From NCBI RefSeq assembly GCF_001514265.1, contig NZ_KQ948990.1, positions 320,320-384,319 on the forward strand: a stretch of DNA of 64,000 nucleotides, given 5' to 3'. The translations under genes were made by a program, and so were the position numbers. Each line of letters starts with the position of its first letter. Position 1 is the stretch's first letter. The notes below the pieces were generated by a model. That model saw only the letters and a list, made by a program, of their open reading frames with translations, was not told the DNA's origin and searched no databases. This document shows, one piece after another, positions 34,361 through 43,733 of the stretch. This DNA is from Streptomyces resistomycificus. GTDB taxonomy: Bacteria > Actinomycetota > Actinomycetes > Streptomycetales > Streptomycetaceae.

Positions 34361-34819
34361 TCAGGGGTTCTCCCAGGCCGCCGGCTCCGCCGCCAACCGC
34401 CGCACCGGTTCGGGCAGGGCGTCGGCCGCGATGTCGGCGACGGTGACACCCTCCAGGATCCGGCGGACGTTGGCGCGCAGCGCGATCCACAACGGCAGCA
34501 GCGGCTGGGCCGATCCGGTGTACTCGAGGCCGGTGGGCCGCTCTCCCCGCACCGAGACGATGGGCCCGTCCACGGCGCGGATGACGTCGGCGACCGTGAT
34601 CGCGGAGGCCTCGCGGGCCAGCCGGTAGCCGCCGCCCCCGCCACGCCGGCTGTCGACGATTCCGCCACGCCGCAGATCGCCGAGAATGCCCTCCAGGAAC
34701 TTGTGCGGGATGCCCTGTTCGGCTGCGATTTCCTCAGCCTTCACCGGCCCTTCGCCCTGTCGTACGGCGAGCTCCAGCACCGCCCGTACCGCGTAGTCCG
34801 CCCGCGCAGAGATCCTCAT
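34361..34819 (-). CDS. Rrf2 family transcriptional regulator without iron-sulfur cysteines
   Basis: A 152-residue winged-helix regulator with the family opening 'MRISARADYAVRAVLELAV', recognition region 'AAEQGIPHKFLEGILGDLRR' and wing 'VDSRRGGGGGYRLAREAS'. It contains no cysteine at all, so it cannot bind an Fe-S cluster as IscR or NsrR do and is more like CymR, which senses sulfur status through a partner protein. It lies upstream of the truncated sulfite exporter on the same strand, fitting a sulfur-regulation role that has lost its likely target. ATG 34819 is the start; ACAATTGT just upstream is palindromic. Confidence 0.85.
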   Translation of the reverse strand: MRISARADYAVRAVLELAVRQGEGPVKAEEIAAEQGIPHKFLEGILGDLRRGGIVDSRRGGGGGYRLAREASAITVADVIRAVDGPIVSVRGERPTGLEYTGSAQPLLPLWIALRANVRRILEGVTVADIAADALPEPVRRLAAEPAAWENP

Positions 34820-34901
34820 ACGACAATTGTGCGGCGTCGGACCGTAGAGAATGACCCAGCACCCACGGTCGCGGACGACCAGCACAACAGGAGGCGCTCC
34901 C

Positions 34902-37900
34902 TTGGGGCTCAGCAGACGAACATTCAGCGCCCTCGCCGGCACCACGGCACTCGGCCTCGCGCTGGGCGGCAGCGGTGGCTCAGCGACGAGCGCCCACGCC
35001 TCCAGAAGCGTGCGCACGGGCCCCGCGCCGGGCCCGCCGGCCGCGGACGGCAACGGGCACACGGTCGGCTTCGACCGCTACTCGCTGATCGTCGACGGCC
35101 GGCGGCTGGTCCTGTGGTCGGGCGAGATGCATCCCTTCCGGCTGCCGAGTCCGTCGCTGTGGCGGGACGTCCTGCACAAGACGCGCGCGCACGGCCACAA
35201 CGCGGTCGGCGTCCACGTCGCCTGGAACTACCACTCCCCCGCGCCCGGCGCCTACGACTTCACGGGCGTCCGCGACCTGGACCTGTTCCTGCGCACGGCC
35301 GCCGAGGCCGGCCTGTACGTCATCCTGCGCCCGGGCCCGTACATCGGCGCGGACGTCGACGCCGGCGGCTTCCCCGGCTGGCTCACGGCGACCGAGGGCC
35401 GGGCCCGCACCTCCGATCCGGCCTATCTCTCGCACGTCGACGAGTGGCTGACGCAGGTGAACGCGATCGCCGCCCGCCACCAGTTCACCCGGGGCACGGG
35501 CACGGTCCTGCTCTACCAGATCGAGAACGAGTACGACGCCTTCGCCGCCGACCCGGCCGGGCGCCGCTACATGTCCCACCTGTACCGGAAGGTGCGGGCC
35601 GACGGCATCGAGGTGCCGCTGTTCCACAACGACAAGGGCCGCAAAGGGCGTTGGCTGCCCGGGTCCTTCGACACCGGCGGCCGGAAGGGAGGGTGGCTGT
35701 ACGGCTTCGACGAGCGTGCGGATCCCGCCCGGGCGCCCTCGGATCTGGGGTACTTCGCGGCGGACGGCCGCGGGGGCGGCTCCTCCGCCGCCCGGAGGTC
35801 ACCGGGGTTCCTGGCCGAGGCCGGCGGGGGCTCGTCCGACCCGTGGGGCGGGGCCCCGTTCCGGGGCAAGGGCTACGCGGAGGCGCGGCGGACCCGGGAC
35901 GCCGCCTACGAGCGGCGCTTCCACCTGACCAACCTCGCCAACGGCATCACGCTCAACAACGTCTACATGACCTTCGGCGGCACCTCGTGGGGCTGGCTGC
36001 CCGCGCCGAACGTCTACACGTCGTACGACTACGGGGCGGCCTTCGACGAGGGGCGGGGCGCCACCGCCAAGCTGGCGCCCCTGCACCAGCTCGGGCATCT
36101 GCTGCAACGGGTCCCGGACTTCGCCAAGCTGGACCGGGCGGCCGCGGTGCGGGCCACGGACGGCCGGCTGAAGGTGTACCACCTGACCAACCCCGACACC
36201 GGCTCCCATGTCTACGTCGTGCGCAACGACACCGACCGGGAGATCTCCTCGACGATGCCGCAGGCCGGCATCGAGGTGCCGTTCACCGTCCCGGCCCGGG
36301 ACGCCCTGCTGCTGACCGCCGGGCTGGCCCTGGGGCGGCGCAAGCTGAAGTACGCGACCGTGCAGCCCATGTTCTGCGTCACGGCGGGGCGGCAGGACAT
36401 CGCCGTCTTCGCAGGACGGCACGGCGACATGGCGCAGGTCGTGCTGGACTGCTCCGAGGACCCGGTGACGACCCGCCTGGACGCCGAGGCGGCCTGGGTC
36501 TACGACCGCGGTCTGCTCCGGGTGACCGCGCCGCTCGGCGTCGGCGGTCTGACCCGGGTCAAGGTGGAGGCCGCCGGCTCGGAGCGCCCGCTGCTGCTGT
36601 TCTTCGCCGACGAGGCGACCGCGCTGCGGCTGTGGCCGGTCGACACCCCGTCGGGCACGGTGCTGGTGTACGGGCCGTCGCTGGTGCGCGGGGTGACCGT
36701 GCGCGGCGACACGGCCCACCTGACCGGCGACACGGCCGGCGAGACCGGCCTGGAGGTGTGGGCGCCGCGCGGTGTCGGCCGGGTCACCTGGAACGGGCGC
36801 CCGGTGCGCACCAGGCTCAGCGTCACCAACAGCCTGCTGGCCGAACAGGTGGTGCCCGGCGTGGGGCCCCTGACGCTGCCCGCGATCGACTCCGGCTGGC
36901 GACGGCACACCGAGAACCCGGAGTCCGACCCGGACTTCGACGACTCGGCGTGGCCGGCCGCCGACCGGAAGACGTCGTTCAGCATCACGCCGGTACCCGA
37001 GGGGCAGCCCGTCCTGTTCGCGGACGACTACGGCTTCCACTACGGCGACGTCTGGTATCGGGGTCGCTTCGAGGGCTTGGCCCCGGACCTCGCGTCCGTG
37101 TCGCTGTCCTACAGCACGGGCACGCAGGGCCTGCTGATGGCGTGGCTGGACGGGACGCCGCTGGGCACCCACCGGATGCCGGTACCGGACGACGGGACGG
37201 CGACGAAGGGGAGCTGGGCGAAGACGGCCACCTTCACCCTGCCGGACGAGCTGCGCGAGGAGCTGGGTGAAGGGCGGGGCGGGGTGAGCCGGGAGGGCGA
37301 CCAGCACGTCCTGTCCGTCCTCGTCCGGCCGATGCAGCACGACCAGGACGGTGCCGCCGACGACGCCCACAAGGTGGCCCGCGGTCTGACGGCGGTGACC
37401 TTCGAGGGGGCCGCGCCGAAGGTGAGCTGGCGGCTGCGCGGCGCGGCGGAGGCCGACCCGGTGCGCGGTCCGCTGAACAACGGCGGGCTGTACGGGGAGC
37501 GGGAGGGCTGGCACCTGCCGGGGTTCGCGGACGGTGCGTGGAAGTCGGTGGACCTGCCGCACACCCGAACCGGTCAGGGCGTCACCTGGTACCGCAGGAC
37601 GTTCCGGCTGGCCGTCGACGCGGGCGTCGACGCCTCGATCGGGCTCACCCTGGACGACGACCCGGACCGCGCCTACCGCGTGCAGGTCTTCCTCAACGGC
37701 TGGAACATGGGCCAGTACATCAACGACGTGGGCCCGCAGCACACCTTCGTCCTGCCGAACGGGATCCTGCGCACACGGGGCGAGAACACACTCGCCCTGG
37801 CCGTGCTGTCCGACGGGACCACACGGTCGGGCCTGCGGGACGTACGGCTGACGCTGCTGGGCTCGGCCGCCGGAGGAGTGCCGGTGACACCGGTGGACTC

Positions 37901-37913
37901 CCCCGGCCGCTAG
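34902..37913 (+). CDS. Tat-secreted GH35 beta-galactosidase
   Basis: A 1003-residue GH35 enzyme that removes terminal beta-galactose. From TTG 34902 (AGGAGG at spacing 8) the N-terminus is a neat Tat signal ('GLSRRTFSALAGTTALGLAL'); an upstream ATG at 34851 is possible but adds 17 unsupported residues. GH35 motifs: 'LVLWSGEMHPFRLPSPSLWR', 'YVILRPGPYIGADVDAGGFP', proton donor Glu in 'LLYQIENEYDAF', nucleophile Glu in 'PGFLAEAGGGS' region and 'YMTFGGTSWGWLPAPNVYTS'. The C-terminal half has beta-sandwich jelly-roll domains. It faces the arabinan operon and would trim galactan/arabinogalactan side chains. Confidence 0.9.
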   Translation: MGLSRRTFSALAGTTALGLALGGSGGSATSAHASRSVRTGPAPGPPAADGNGHTVGFDRYSLIVDGRRLVLWSGEMHPFRLPSPSLWRDVLHKTRAHGHNAVGVHVAWNYHSPAPGAYDFTGVRDLDLFLRTAAEAGLYVILRPGPYIGADVDAGGFPGWLTATEGRARTSDPAYLSHVDEWLTQVNAIAARHQFTRGTGTVLLYQIENEYDAFAADPAGRRYMSHLYRKVRADGIEVPLFHNDKGRKGRWLPGSFDTGGRKGGWLYGFDERADPARAPSDLGYFAADGRGGGSSAARRSPGFLAEAGGGSSDPWGGAPFRGKGYAEARRTRDAAYERRFHLTNLANGITLNNVYMTFGGTSWGWLPAPNVYTSYDYGAAFDEGRGATAKLAPLHQLGHLLQRVPDFAKLDRAAAVRATDGRLKVYHLTNPDTGSHVYVVRNDTDREISSTMPQAGIEVPFTVPARDALLLTAGLALGRRKLKYATVQPMFCVTAGRQDIAVFAGRHGDMAQVVLDCSEDPVTTRLDAEAAWVYDRGLLRVTAPLGVGGLTRVKVEAAGSERPLLLFFADEATALRLWPVDTPSGTVLVYGPSLVRGVTVRGDTAHLTGDTAGETGLEVWAPRGVGRVTWNGRPVRTRLSVTNSLLAEQVVPGVGPLTLPAIDSGWRRHTENPESDPDFDDSAWPAADRKTSFSITPVPEGQPVLFADDYGFHYGDVWYRGRFEGLAPDLASVSLSYSTGTQGLLMAWLDGTPLGTHRMPVPDDGTATKGSWAKTATFTLPDELREELGEGRGGVSREGDQHVLSVLVRPMQHDQDGAADDAHKVARGLTAVTFEGAAPKVSWRLRGAAEADPVRGPLNNGGLYGEREGWHLPGFADGAWKSVDLPHTRTGQGVTWYRRTFRLAVDAGVDASIGLTLDDDPDRAYRVQVFLNGWNMGQYINDVGPQHTFVLPNGILRTRGENTLALAVLSDGTTRSGLRDVRLTLLGSAAGGVPVTPVDSPGR

Positions 37914-37952
37914 GCCCGCTGTCCCCGAGCGGCCTGAGGCCGCCGGCCGGGA

Positions 37953-39467
37953 TCAGCCCAGCCGGATCACGTTCCAGGACAGCGGCTCCAGTACGGCGGT
38001 CAGGGTGCCGTCCGTCAGGACGGTGCCGTCGACCGGGTGCGGGGCGACCCGCCCGGGGTCGTCGAGGGTGTTGCGGGCGTCCGGGTCGGCGTCCGCGAGG
38101 GCGCTGTGCTCGACGACCGAGGTCAGGCCGAGGCCGCTGACGGCGACTTCGAGCGGCAGCGCCTCGGTGCGGCTGCGGTTCACGGCGAAGACGGTGACCG
38201 TGCCGTCCTGCGCGCGCACGGCGGTGGCGTGCAGCAGGTCGGCCTCGCCGTACTTCTTCGTCTCGTACGTCGGGGAGTCGACCCGCACGTCGAGGACCTC
38301 GCCGCGACCGTACTTCGAGGCCTGCGCGAACGGGAAGAACGTCGTCTGACGCCAGGCCGGGCCGCCCGGCTCGGTCATGATCGGCGCGATGACGTTGACG
38401 AGCTGGGCGAGGCAGGCGACGGTGACGCGGTCGGCGTGCCTCAGCAGCGCGATGAGGAGGGAACCGAAGACCACGGCGTCGGTGACGCTGTAGTTGTCCT
38501 CCAGGAGGCGGGGGGCCTCGGGCCAATCGTCCTGCTCGAACGTCTTGGCGCGCGCCTCCCACTCGGGCAGGTACCAGACGTTCCACTCGTCGAAGGAGAG
38601 GTTGATCTTCTTCTTCGACTTGAGCCGCGCGCCCACGTGGTCGGCGGTCGCGACCACGTTGTCGATGAAGGACTCCATGTCGACGGCGGAGGCGAGGAAG
38701 GAGTCGACGTCGCCGTTCTCCGGCCAGTAGTAGGCGTGCAGGGAGATGTAGTCGACGAGGTCGTACGTCTCCTGGAGGACCGTCGCCTCCCACTCCGCGA
38801 AGGTCGGCATGCTCTGGCTGGAGGAGCCGCAGGCGACCAGTTCGACCTTCGGGTCGATCTGGCGCATCGCGCGGGCCGTCTCGGCGGCGACCCGGCCGTA
38901 CTCCTCGGCCGTCTTGTGGCCGGTCTGCCAGGGGCCGTCCATCTCGTTGCCGAGGCACCAGAGCCTGATGCCGAAGGGGTCCTTGTCGCCGTGCGCGGCC
39001 CGCAGGTCGGACAGGGCGGTGCCCTGGGTGTGGTTGGCGTACTCCTGGAGTTCGAGGGCTTCGGCGACGGAGCGGGTGCCGAGGTTGACGGCCATCATGG
39101 GCTCGGCCTGGGGGCCGATCTTGCGGAGGAAGGCGATGTACTCGGAGAGGCCGAAGCGGTTGGTCTCGGTCGAGTGCCAGGCGAGGTCCAGGCGGCGGGG
39201 GCGGTCCTGCGCGGGGCCCACCGAGTCCTCCCACTTGTACCCGGAGACGAAGTTGCCGCCGGGGTAGCGGATGGCCGTCGCGCCGAGTTCGCGGACCAGG
39301 TCGAGGACGTCGGTGCGGATGCCGTCCTCGTCCGCGGTGGGGTGGCCCGGTTCGAAGATGCCGGTGTACACACAGCGGCCGAGGTGTTCGACGAAGGAGC
39401 CGAAGAGGCGGGGGTTCACCTCGCCGACCGTGAAGGCGGGGTCGAGGGTGAAGCGGGCGGTGCTCAT
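37953..39467 (-). CDS. GH51 alpha-L-arabinofuranosidase (intracellular)
   Basis: A 504-residue GH51 enzyme without signal peptide. Acid/base Glu is in 'LWCLGNEMDGPWQTGHK' and the nucleophile Glu in 'NLSFDEWNVWYLPEW', with 'RLFGSFVEHLGRCVYTGIFE' at the N-terminus and 'AIRYPGGNFVSGYKWEDSVG' typical of the family. It releases L-arabinose from imported alpha-arabino-oligosaccharides in the cytoplasm. It is the last gene of the importer-GH43-GH51 operon, 89 bp after the GH43 gene, with AAAGGA before ATG 39467. It is convergent with the GH35 gene. Confidence 0.94.
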   Translation of the reverse strand: MSTARFTLDPAFTVGEVNPRLFGSFVEHLGRCVYTGIFEPGHPTADEDGIRTDVLDLVRELGATAIRYPGGNFVSGYKWEDSVGPAQDRPRRLDLAWHSTETNRFGLSEYIAFLRKIGPQAEPMMAVNLGTRSVAEALELQEYANHTQGTALSDLRAAHGDKDPFGIRLWCLGNEMDGPWQTGHKTAEEYGRVAAETARAMRQIDPKVELVACGSSSQSMPTFAEWEATVLQETYDLVDYISLHAYYWPENGDVDSFLASAVDMESFIDNVVATADHVGARLKSKKKINLSFDEWNVWYLPEWEARAKTFEQDDWPEAPRLLEDNYSVTDAVVFGSLLIALLRHADRVTVACLAQLVNVIAPIMTEPGGPAWRQTTFFPFAQASKYGRGEVLDVRVDSPTYETKKYGEADLLHATAVRAQDGTVTVFAVNRSRTEALPLEVAVSGLGLTSVVEHSALADADPDARNTLDDPGRVAPHPVDGTVLTDGTLTAVLEPLSWNVIRLG

Positions 39468-39556
39468 GCTTTCCTTTCGGGGTTCGGTTTCGTGGGGTCG
39501 GTGGGGGCTGGTCGCCCCCACGCGGCCAGGCCGCACGGTGACGAGCCCCGCGCCCC

Positions 39557-40522
39557 TTAACGGACGTCCGGCCAGCCGTTCTTCCTCCAGCTCAGTCTGT
39601 TCAGCCCGAGCTTGGGCGTGCCCTCGTCCTCCGCGTCGTAGTAGTGGTACGCCAGCCAGTCCTGGCCACGGTCCCTGAACAGCGACTGGCCCCCCGTTCC
39701 GACGTACCTGCCATGGCCCTCCAGCAGCAGGTCTCCGCCACCCTCCAGCATGGGCTTTCCTTCGCTGTCGAGGTACGGGCCCTGCACCGACGTCGACCTG
39801 CCCACCCTGATCTTGTACGTCGAGTCCACGCCGGAGCAACAGGCGTCGTACGACGCGAAGAGGTAGTAGTACCGGCCGTGTCTCACGATGTACGGGCCCT
39901 CGACGGCGTACGGGGCGTCCGGACGCGTCGCCAGGTGGTGGACCGTCGCCGCCTCGGCCGCCCTGCCCGTCCGCGGGTCCAGCTCCACCATGCGGATGCC
40001 CGTCCAGTACGAGCCGAACGACATCCACAACCGGCCGTCCGCCCGGATGACCGCCGGGTCGATGGCGTTCCAGGCGTCGGTCGTCTCGGACGTGAGGACC
40101 TTGCCGTGGTCCGTCCAGGTGCCGGGCAGGCCGGTGCGGGAGGTGGCGACGCCGATCGCGGAGTGGTTGGTGCCCCAGGAGGAGACGGCGTAGTACAGCC
40201 AGTACCTGCCCGCGCGGTAGGAGATGTCCGGGGCCCACGGGTCGCCGGTGTCGTTGTACTCGTACCACCAGCTCGGCGGCTCGGCGAAGGCGTTGCCCGC
40301 GTCGTCCCACCGGACGCGGTCCTTCGACACGCGGGCGCCGATCACGCCGCCGGTCGAGTACGCCACGTAGCCGCCCGACCTGAGGAGGATCACGGTGGGG
40401 TCGTGGATGATCTGCTGGCCCGTGACGCGCTGGGGGTCGGGGTAGGTGGCGTCGGCCCGGGCGGTGCTCGGCAGGAGGGCCACCACGGCCGCGGTGAGCA
40501 GGGTCGCGAGTCTGAGGCGCAC
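39557..40522 (-). CDS. Secreted GH43 arabinan endo-1,5-alpha-L-arabinosidase (paralogue 2)
   Basis: A 321-residue secreted endo-arabinanase from GTG 40522 (AAGGAG overlapping the upstream stop). Signal 'ATLLTAAVVALLPSTARADA'. Catalytic Asp in 'QIIHDPTVILLRSGGY', Asp in 'AWNAIDPAVIRADGRLWMSF' and Glu in 'YAVEGPYIVRHGRYYYLFAS'. It is a clear paralogue of the enzyme at 30047-31030, sharing 'DACCSGVDSTYKIRVGRSTS'-like segments. It lies 9 bp after the second permease gene, so extracellular cutting and uptake are made together. Confidence 0.92.
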   Translation of the reverse strand: MRLRLATLLTAAVVALLPSTARADATYPDPQRVTGQQIIHDPTVILLRSGGYVAYSTGGVIGARVSKDRVRWDDAGNAFAEPPSWWYEYNDTGDPWAPDISYRAGRYWLYYAVSSWGTNHSAIGVATSRTGLPGTWTDHGKVLTSETTDAWNAIDPAVIRADGRLWMSFGSYWTGIRMVELDPRTGRAAEAATVHHLATRPDAPYAVEGPYIVRHGRYYYLFASYDACCSGVDSTYKIRVGRSTSVQGPYLDSEGKPMLEGGGDLLLEGHGRYVGTGGQSLFRDRGQDWLAYHYYDAEDEGTPKLGLNRLSWRKNGWPDVR

Positions 40523-40531
40523 CGAAACTCC

Positions 40532-41389
40532 TTACTGGCCGGCCAGACCCGTGTGGGCCACGCCCCGCACGATCTGGCTCTGGAAGAAGACGAACACGAC
40601 GATCAGCGGCAGGCCCGCGATCAGGCCGCCGGCCATGAGCTGGGGCCAGACGATGCCGAAGGCGTTCTGCACGGTGGCGATGCCGTTCGGCATGGTCATC
40701 AGGTCGGGGTTGTTGGTCACCATGTAGGGCCAGATGAAGTTGTTCCAGGAGGCTATGAAGGTGAAGATCCCGACGGCCGACAGGGACGGCTTCGACAGGG
40801 GCAGGACGATGGTGAAGAAGATCCGCCAGCGGCCGGCGCCGTCGATGAAGGCGGCCTCCTCCAGTTCGCGGGGCAGCGACTGGAAGAACTTGTAGAGGAT
40901 GTAGACCATCGCGGCCGGGGCGCACTGCGGGAGGATCATGCCCCAGTAGGTGTCGACCATCCCGAGCGCCTGCACGGTGGTGAAGAGCGGGACGCCGAGG
41001 ATCGCCGGGGAGAACATCAGGCCCGCCATCGTCACCGCCATCAGGGCGGACTTGCCGCGGAACTCGGTGCGCGCGAAGCCGTACGCCGCGAGCGAGGCGG
41101 TGAGCAGCACGATGAACGTCACGCAGACGGACACGACGACCGAGTTCACGAACCAGTTGGGGATGTTGCCCGCGTCGAGGACGCCCTTCCAGGCCTCGAA
41201 GGTGAGGTCGTCGGGGATCCAGTGCGGGGAGGCGACCGACTCGGTGGGCGTCTTCAGGGAGGTCGACAGGGCCCAGACGAGCGGGGAGACCCAGATCGCG
41301 GACAGGACCAGGGCGACGATCGTCAGAGCGATCTGCGCGGGGGTCCAGGAGCTCCTGGGCTTGCGTACGGCGGGGGTCGGCGTCGTCAT
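40532..41389 (-). CDS. ABC sugar permease, MalG/LacG type
   Basis: A 285-residue CUT1 permease with six membrane helices ('LTIVALVLSAIWVSPLVWAL', 'VSVCVTFIVLLTASLAAYGF', and others). The conserved EAA loop is 'ELEEAAFIDGAGRWRIFFTI'. It closes with 'GLPLIVVFVFFQSQIVRGVA', the family ending. ATG 41389 overlaps the first permease's stop as ATGA. With the partner permease it forms the channel for arabino-oligosaccharides (substrate inferred from GH43/GH51 neighbours). No ATPase is encoded nearby, so it probably uses a shared MsiK-type ATPase as other Streptomyces CUT1 importers do. Confidence 0.9.
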   Translation of the reverse strand: MTTPTPAVRKPRSSWTPAQIALTIVALVLSAIWVSPLVWALSTSLKTPTESVASPHWIPDDLTFEAWKGVLDAGNIPNWFVNSVVVSVCVTFIVLLTASLAAYGFARTEFRGKSALMAVTMAGLMFSPAILGVPLFTTVQALGMVDTYWGMILPQCAPAAMVYILYKFFQSLPRELEEAAFIDGAGRWRIFFTIVLPLSKPSLSAVGIFTFIASWNNFIWPYMVTNNPDLMTMPNGIATVQNAFGIVWPQLMAGGLIAGLPLIVVFVFFQSQIVRGVAHTGLAGQ

Positions 41390-42333
41390 CGGGTGGTCCC
41401 CTCCTCGCGGTCGCGCAGCAGCCACATCCGGCCCAGCGCGACCACGGCGATGATGAGGAACAGGATGAAGGAGATCGCGGAGGCGTAGCCCACGCGGTAG
41501 CTGGTGAAGCCCTGTTCGAGGGTGTACTGCACGAAGGTGCGGGTCGATTCCTCGGGGCCCGGGGTGAACTGGTACATCACGACGGCCTGGTCGAAGACCT
41601 GGAGCGAGGCGAGGATCTGGAGGGCGAGGACCAGGCCGGTGATGTTGCGCAGGTTGGGCACGGTGATGTGGGTCAGCCGCTGGAAGGCGCCCGCGCCGTC
41701 CAGTTCGGCGGCCTCGTAGAGGTGTCGCGGGATGGCCTGGAGGGCCGCCAGGTACAGCAGGAACGAGAAGCCGACCGTCCACCACAGGGTCGCGACGACG
41801 ATGGCGAGCATGGCCGTGGACTTCTGGGTGAGCCAGGGGGTGTCCGTGCCGAGGACGTGGTTGACCATGCCGTTGACGGGCTGGAACAGCCACCACCACA
41901 GGTTGCCGACGACGGCCGACGGCAGCAGGAAGGGCGCGAAGAAGCAGAGCCGCCACAGCCACTTGAAGTGGACGGTGTGGTGGGCGACCAGCGCCATGAG
42001 GAGGGCCACGACGACGATGGCCGGGACCACGTACAGGGTGAACTGGACGCTGTGCCACAGGGAGGACCAGACGAGGTCGTCCTTGAGTGCCTCACGGTAG
42101 TTGTCGAGGCCGACGAAGCTGGTGTGGTCGCCGGAGATGTTGGCGTCGGTGAAGCTGAGGTAGAGGCCTCGGGCGACCGGCACCATGACGAAGAGGCCGT
42201 ACAGGACGAGGAACGGGGCGACGAACCAGCCGCCGTGCTGGAAGCGGCGGCCCCAGCGCAGCCGGGCGGACTCGGCGGCGGTGGCCGTGCGGGGGCGCAG
42301 GGTGGTCGCGAGGGTGGTCGTGGTGCTGCTCAT
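41386..42333 (-). CDS. ABC sugar permease, MalF/LacF type
   Basis: A 315-residue CUT1 permease with six helices, starting at ATG 42333 with GGGAGGAG upstream and overlapping the binding-protein stop (ATGA). Family features: 'GGWFVAPFLVLYGLFVMVPV', EAA loop 'HLYEAAELDGAGAFQRLTHI' and 'VFDQAVVMYQFTPGPEESTR', which is typical of sugar permeases. It pairs with the MalG-type permease encoded downstream. Confidence 0.9.
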   Translation of the reverse strand: MSSTTTTLATTLRPRTATAAESARLRWGRRFQHGGWFVAPFLVLYGLFVMVPVARGLYLSFTDANISGDHTSFVGLDNYREALKDDLVWSSLWHSVQFTLYVVPAIVVVALLMALVAHHTVHFKWLWRLCFFAPFLLPSAVVGNLWWWLFQPVNGMVNHVLGTDTPWLTQKSTAMLAIVVATLWWTVGFSFLLYLAALQAIPRHLYEAAELDGAGAFQRLTHITVPNLRNITGLVLALQILASLQVFDQAVVMYQFTPGPEESTRTFVQYTLEQGFTSYRVGYASAISFILFLIIAVVALGRMWLLRDREEGTTR

Positions 42334-43694
42334 GCGGCTCCTCCCGTGACCGTGAGTTCCTCGGCGGCGGTGCGGCCGTCCATCGGGTTCTTCATGGCGA
42401 GCAGTTGCTCCAGGGCCCCCTTCATCCGGCGGGCCGCTGTCTCCGGCCGGGCGGAGCCGAGGTTGGAGGCGGCGATGGCCGGGCCGATGCGCTGGGCGAG
42501 GATGCCGGTGGAGCCGGCGAACCAGACGCGGGGCTCGGTGGCGGGATGCTCCATGGCGGGCTTGGAGTACTCGTTCTGCGGGGCCAGCTCGAGGTAGGCC
42601 GGGTCCTCGAAGGTGGGCAGGTAGGCGGGGACGTGGCCGCCGGCCGCCCAGGCGGTGGCGTGGGTGACCATGTAGGCCGCGAGCAGGTGCGCGGCCTCGT
42701 CGGCGGCGCCGCCGCGGCCGGACTGGTGGGGCAGCACGAAGGAGTGCGACTCGGCGTGCGTGGCCGGCTTCCCGAAGACCGGGGGCAGCGGCTGGGCGCC
42801 GTACCGGATCTTCTCGCCGTTGAAGTACGGCACCGACCAGTTGCCCTCCCAGGCAAATGGTGATCCGGCGATGAAGGCCTCGCCGTCGGCCTCGCCGGGC
42901 GTCACGTAGCCGTCGGTGACGTGCTTGCGCAGGAACCGCAGGACCTCGGTGGCCTTGTCGGTGTCGAAGGTGACGGCCGTGTGGTCGTCGTCGAAGTAGG
43001 TGCCGCCGAGCTGCTGGTAGAAGGCGACGAAGAACCACCAGGCGAAGTTCTGGTCGTTGGCGTGCAGGCCCAGGGTCTGCTGCCCCTTCTTCAGCTGCCC
43101 CTTGGCCGCCTTGAGGATCTCGAACCACTCGTCGGCGGAGGTGGCGGCGGGCAGCCTGCCGTCGGTGTCGAGGAGGCCGGCCTTCTCGCACACGTCCTCG
43201 CGGTAGAAGTTCAGCTGGACGTGGATGTCGAGGGGCAGGGCGTACAACCTGCCGTCGACCAGGCCGCGTTGCCACAGCACCGGGTTGAAGTCGGACTCGC
43301 GGACGCCGTACTTGGCGAGCAGGTCCATGTCCCAGGGGTCGAGGAGGCGGCCGGGCGCGAAGCCGGGCACGCGGCCCTGGTGCATGACGGCGAGTTCGGG
43401 TGCCCGGTTGCCGGCGGCGGCCATGGCGAGCTTGGTGTAGTAGGGGCCTCCCCAGGTCAGGGTGGAGGCCTTGACGGCGACCTCCGGGTTCGCGTTGCGG
43501 AAGGCGTCGACCATGGCGACCTGGTTGGCGCCGTCGCCGCCGCTGAAGAGGTTCCAGTAGCGCACGCGGGTGCGCGCGCTGGAGGCGAGGGCGTCGGCGC
43601 CGGTGCCGAGGGCCGCGAAGCCTAAGCTGCCCGCGACCGTCAGCCCGCCCGCCGCAGCCAGCAGTTGCCTGCGATTCAGGCCAGGTTGTCCCAT
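42330..43694 (-). CDS. ABC sugar substrate-binding protein with Tat signal and no lipobox
   Basis: A 454-residue extracellular solute-binding protein (family 1). Tat signal 'LNRRQLLAAAGGLTVAGSLG' ends near 'DALASSAR'; there is no Cys in the signal region, so the protein is not a standard lipoprotein and may be released or held otherwise. Mature motifs include 'VRYWNLFSGGDGANQVAMVD', 'APELAVMHQGRVPGFAPG' and 'GSPFAWEGNWSVPYFNGE'. It should bind arabino-oligosaccharides. Codon 24 (43623-43625) is TTA, implying bldA dependence of the operon's first gene. ATG 43694 has AAGGGCAGGGA upstream. Confidence 0.85.
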   Translation of the reverse strand: MGQPGLNRRQLLAAAGGLTVAGSLGFAALGTGADALASSARTRVRYWNLFSGGDGANQVAMVDAFRNANPEVAVKASTLTWGGPYYTKLAMAAAGNRAPELAVMHQGRVPGFAPGRLLDPWDMDLLAKYGVRESDFNPVLWQRGLVDGRLYALPLDIHVQLNFYREDVCEKAGLLDTDGRLPAATSADEWFEILKAAKGQLKKGQQTLGLHANDQNFAWWFFVAFYQQLGGTYFDDDHTAVTFDTDKATEVLRFLRKHVTDGYVTPGEADGEAFIAGSPFAWEGNWSVPYFNGEKIRYGAQPLPPVFGKPATHAESHSFVLPHQSGRGGAADEAAHLLAAYMVTHATAWAAGGHVPAYLPTFEDPAYLELAPQNEYSKPAMEHPATEPRVWFAGSTGILAQRIGPAIAASNLGSARPETAARRMKGALEQLLAMKNPMDGRTAAEELTVTGGAA

Positions 43695-43707
43695 TCCCTG
43701 CCCTTAC

Positions 43708-43725
43708 TGTTCGATATTCCGAATG
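43708..43725. promoter_or_regulatory. TGTTCGATATTCCGAATG operator-like motif before the arabinan importer
   Basis: This 18-base site just upstream of the binding-protein ribosome site matches the recurring palindrome TGTTCGAAATTTCGAACA at 14 of 18 positions. Its position in the leader suits a repressor. Confidence 0.4.
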
Positions 43726-43733
43726 GTGCCCGT

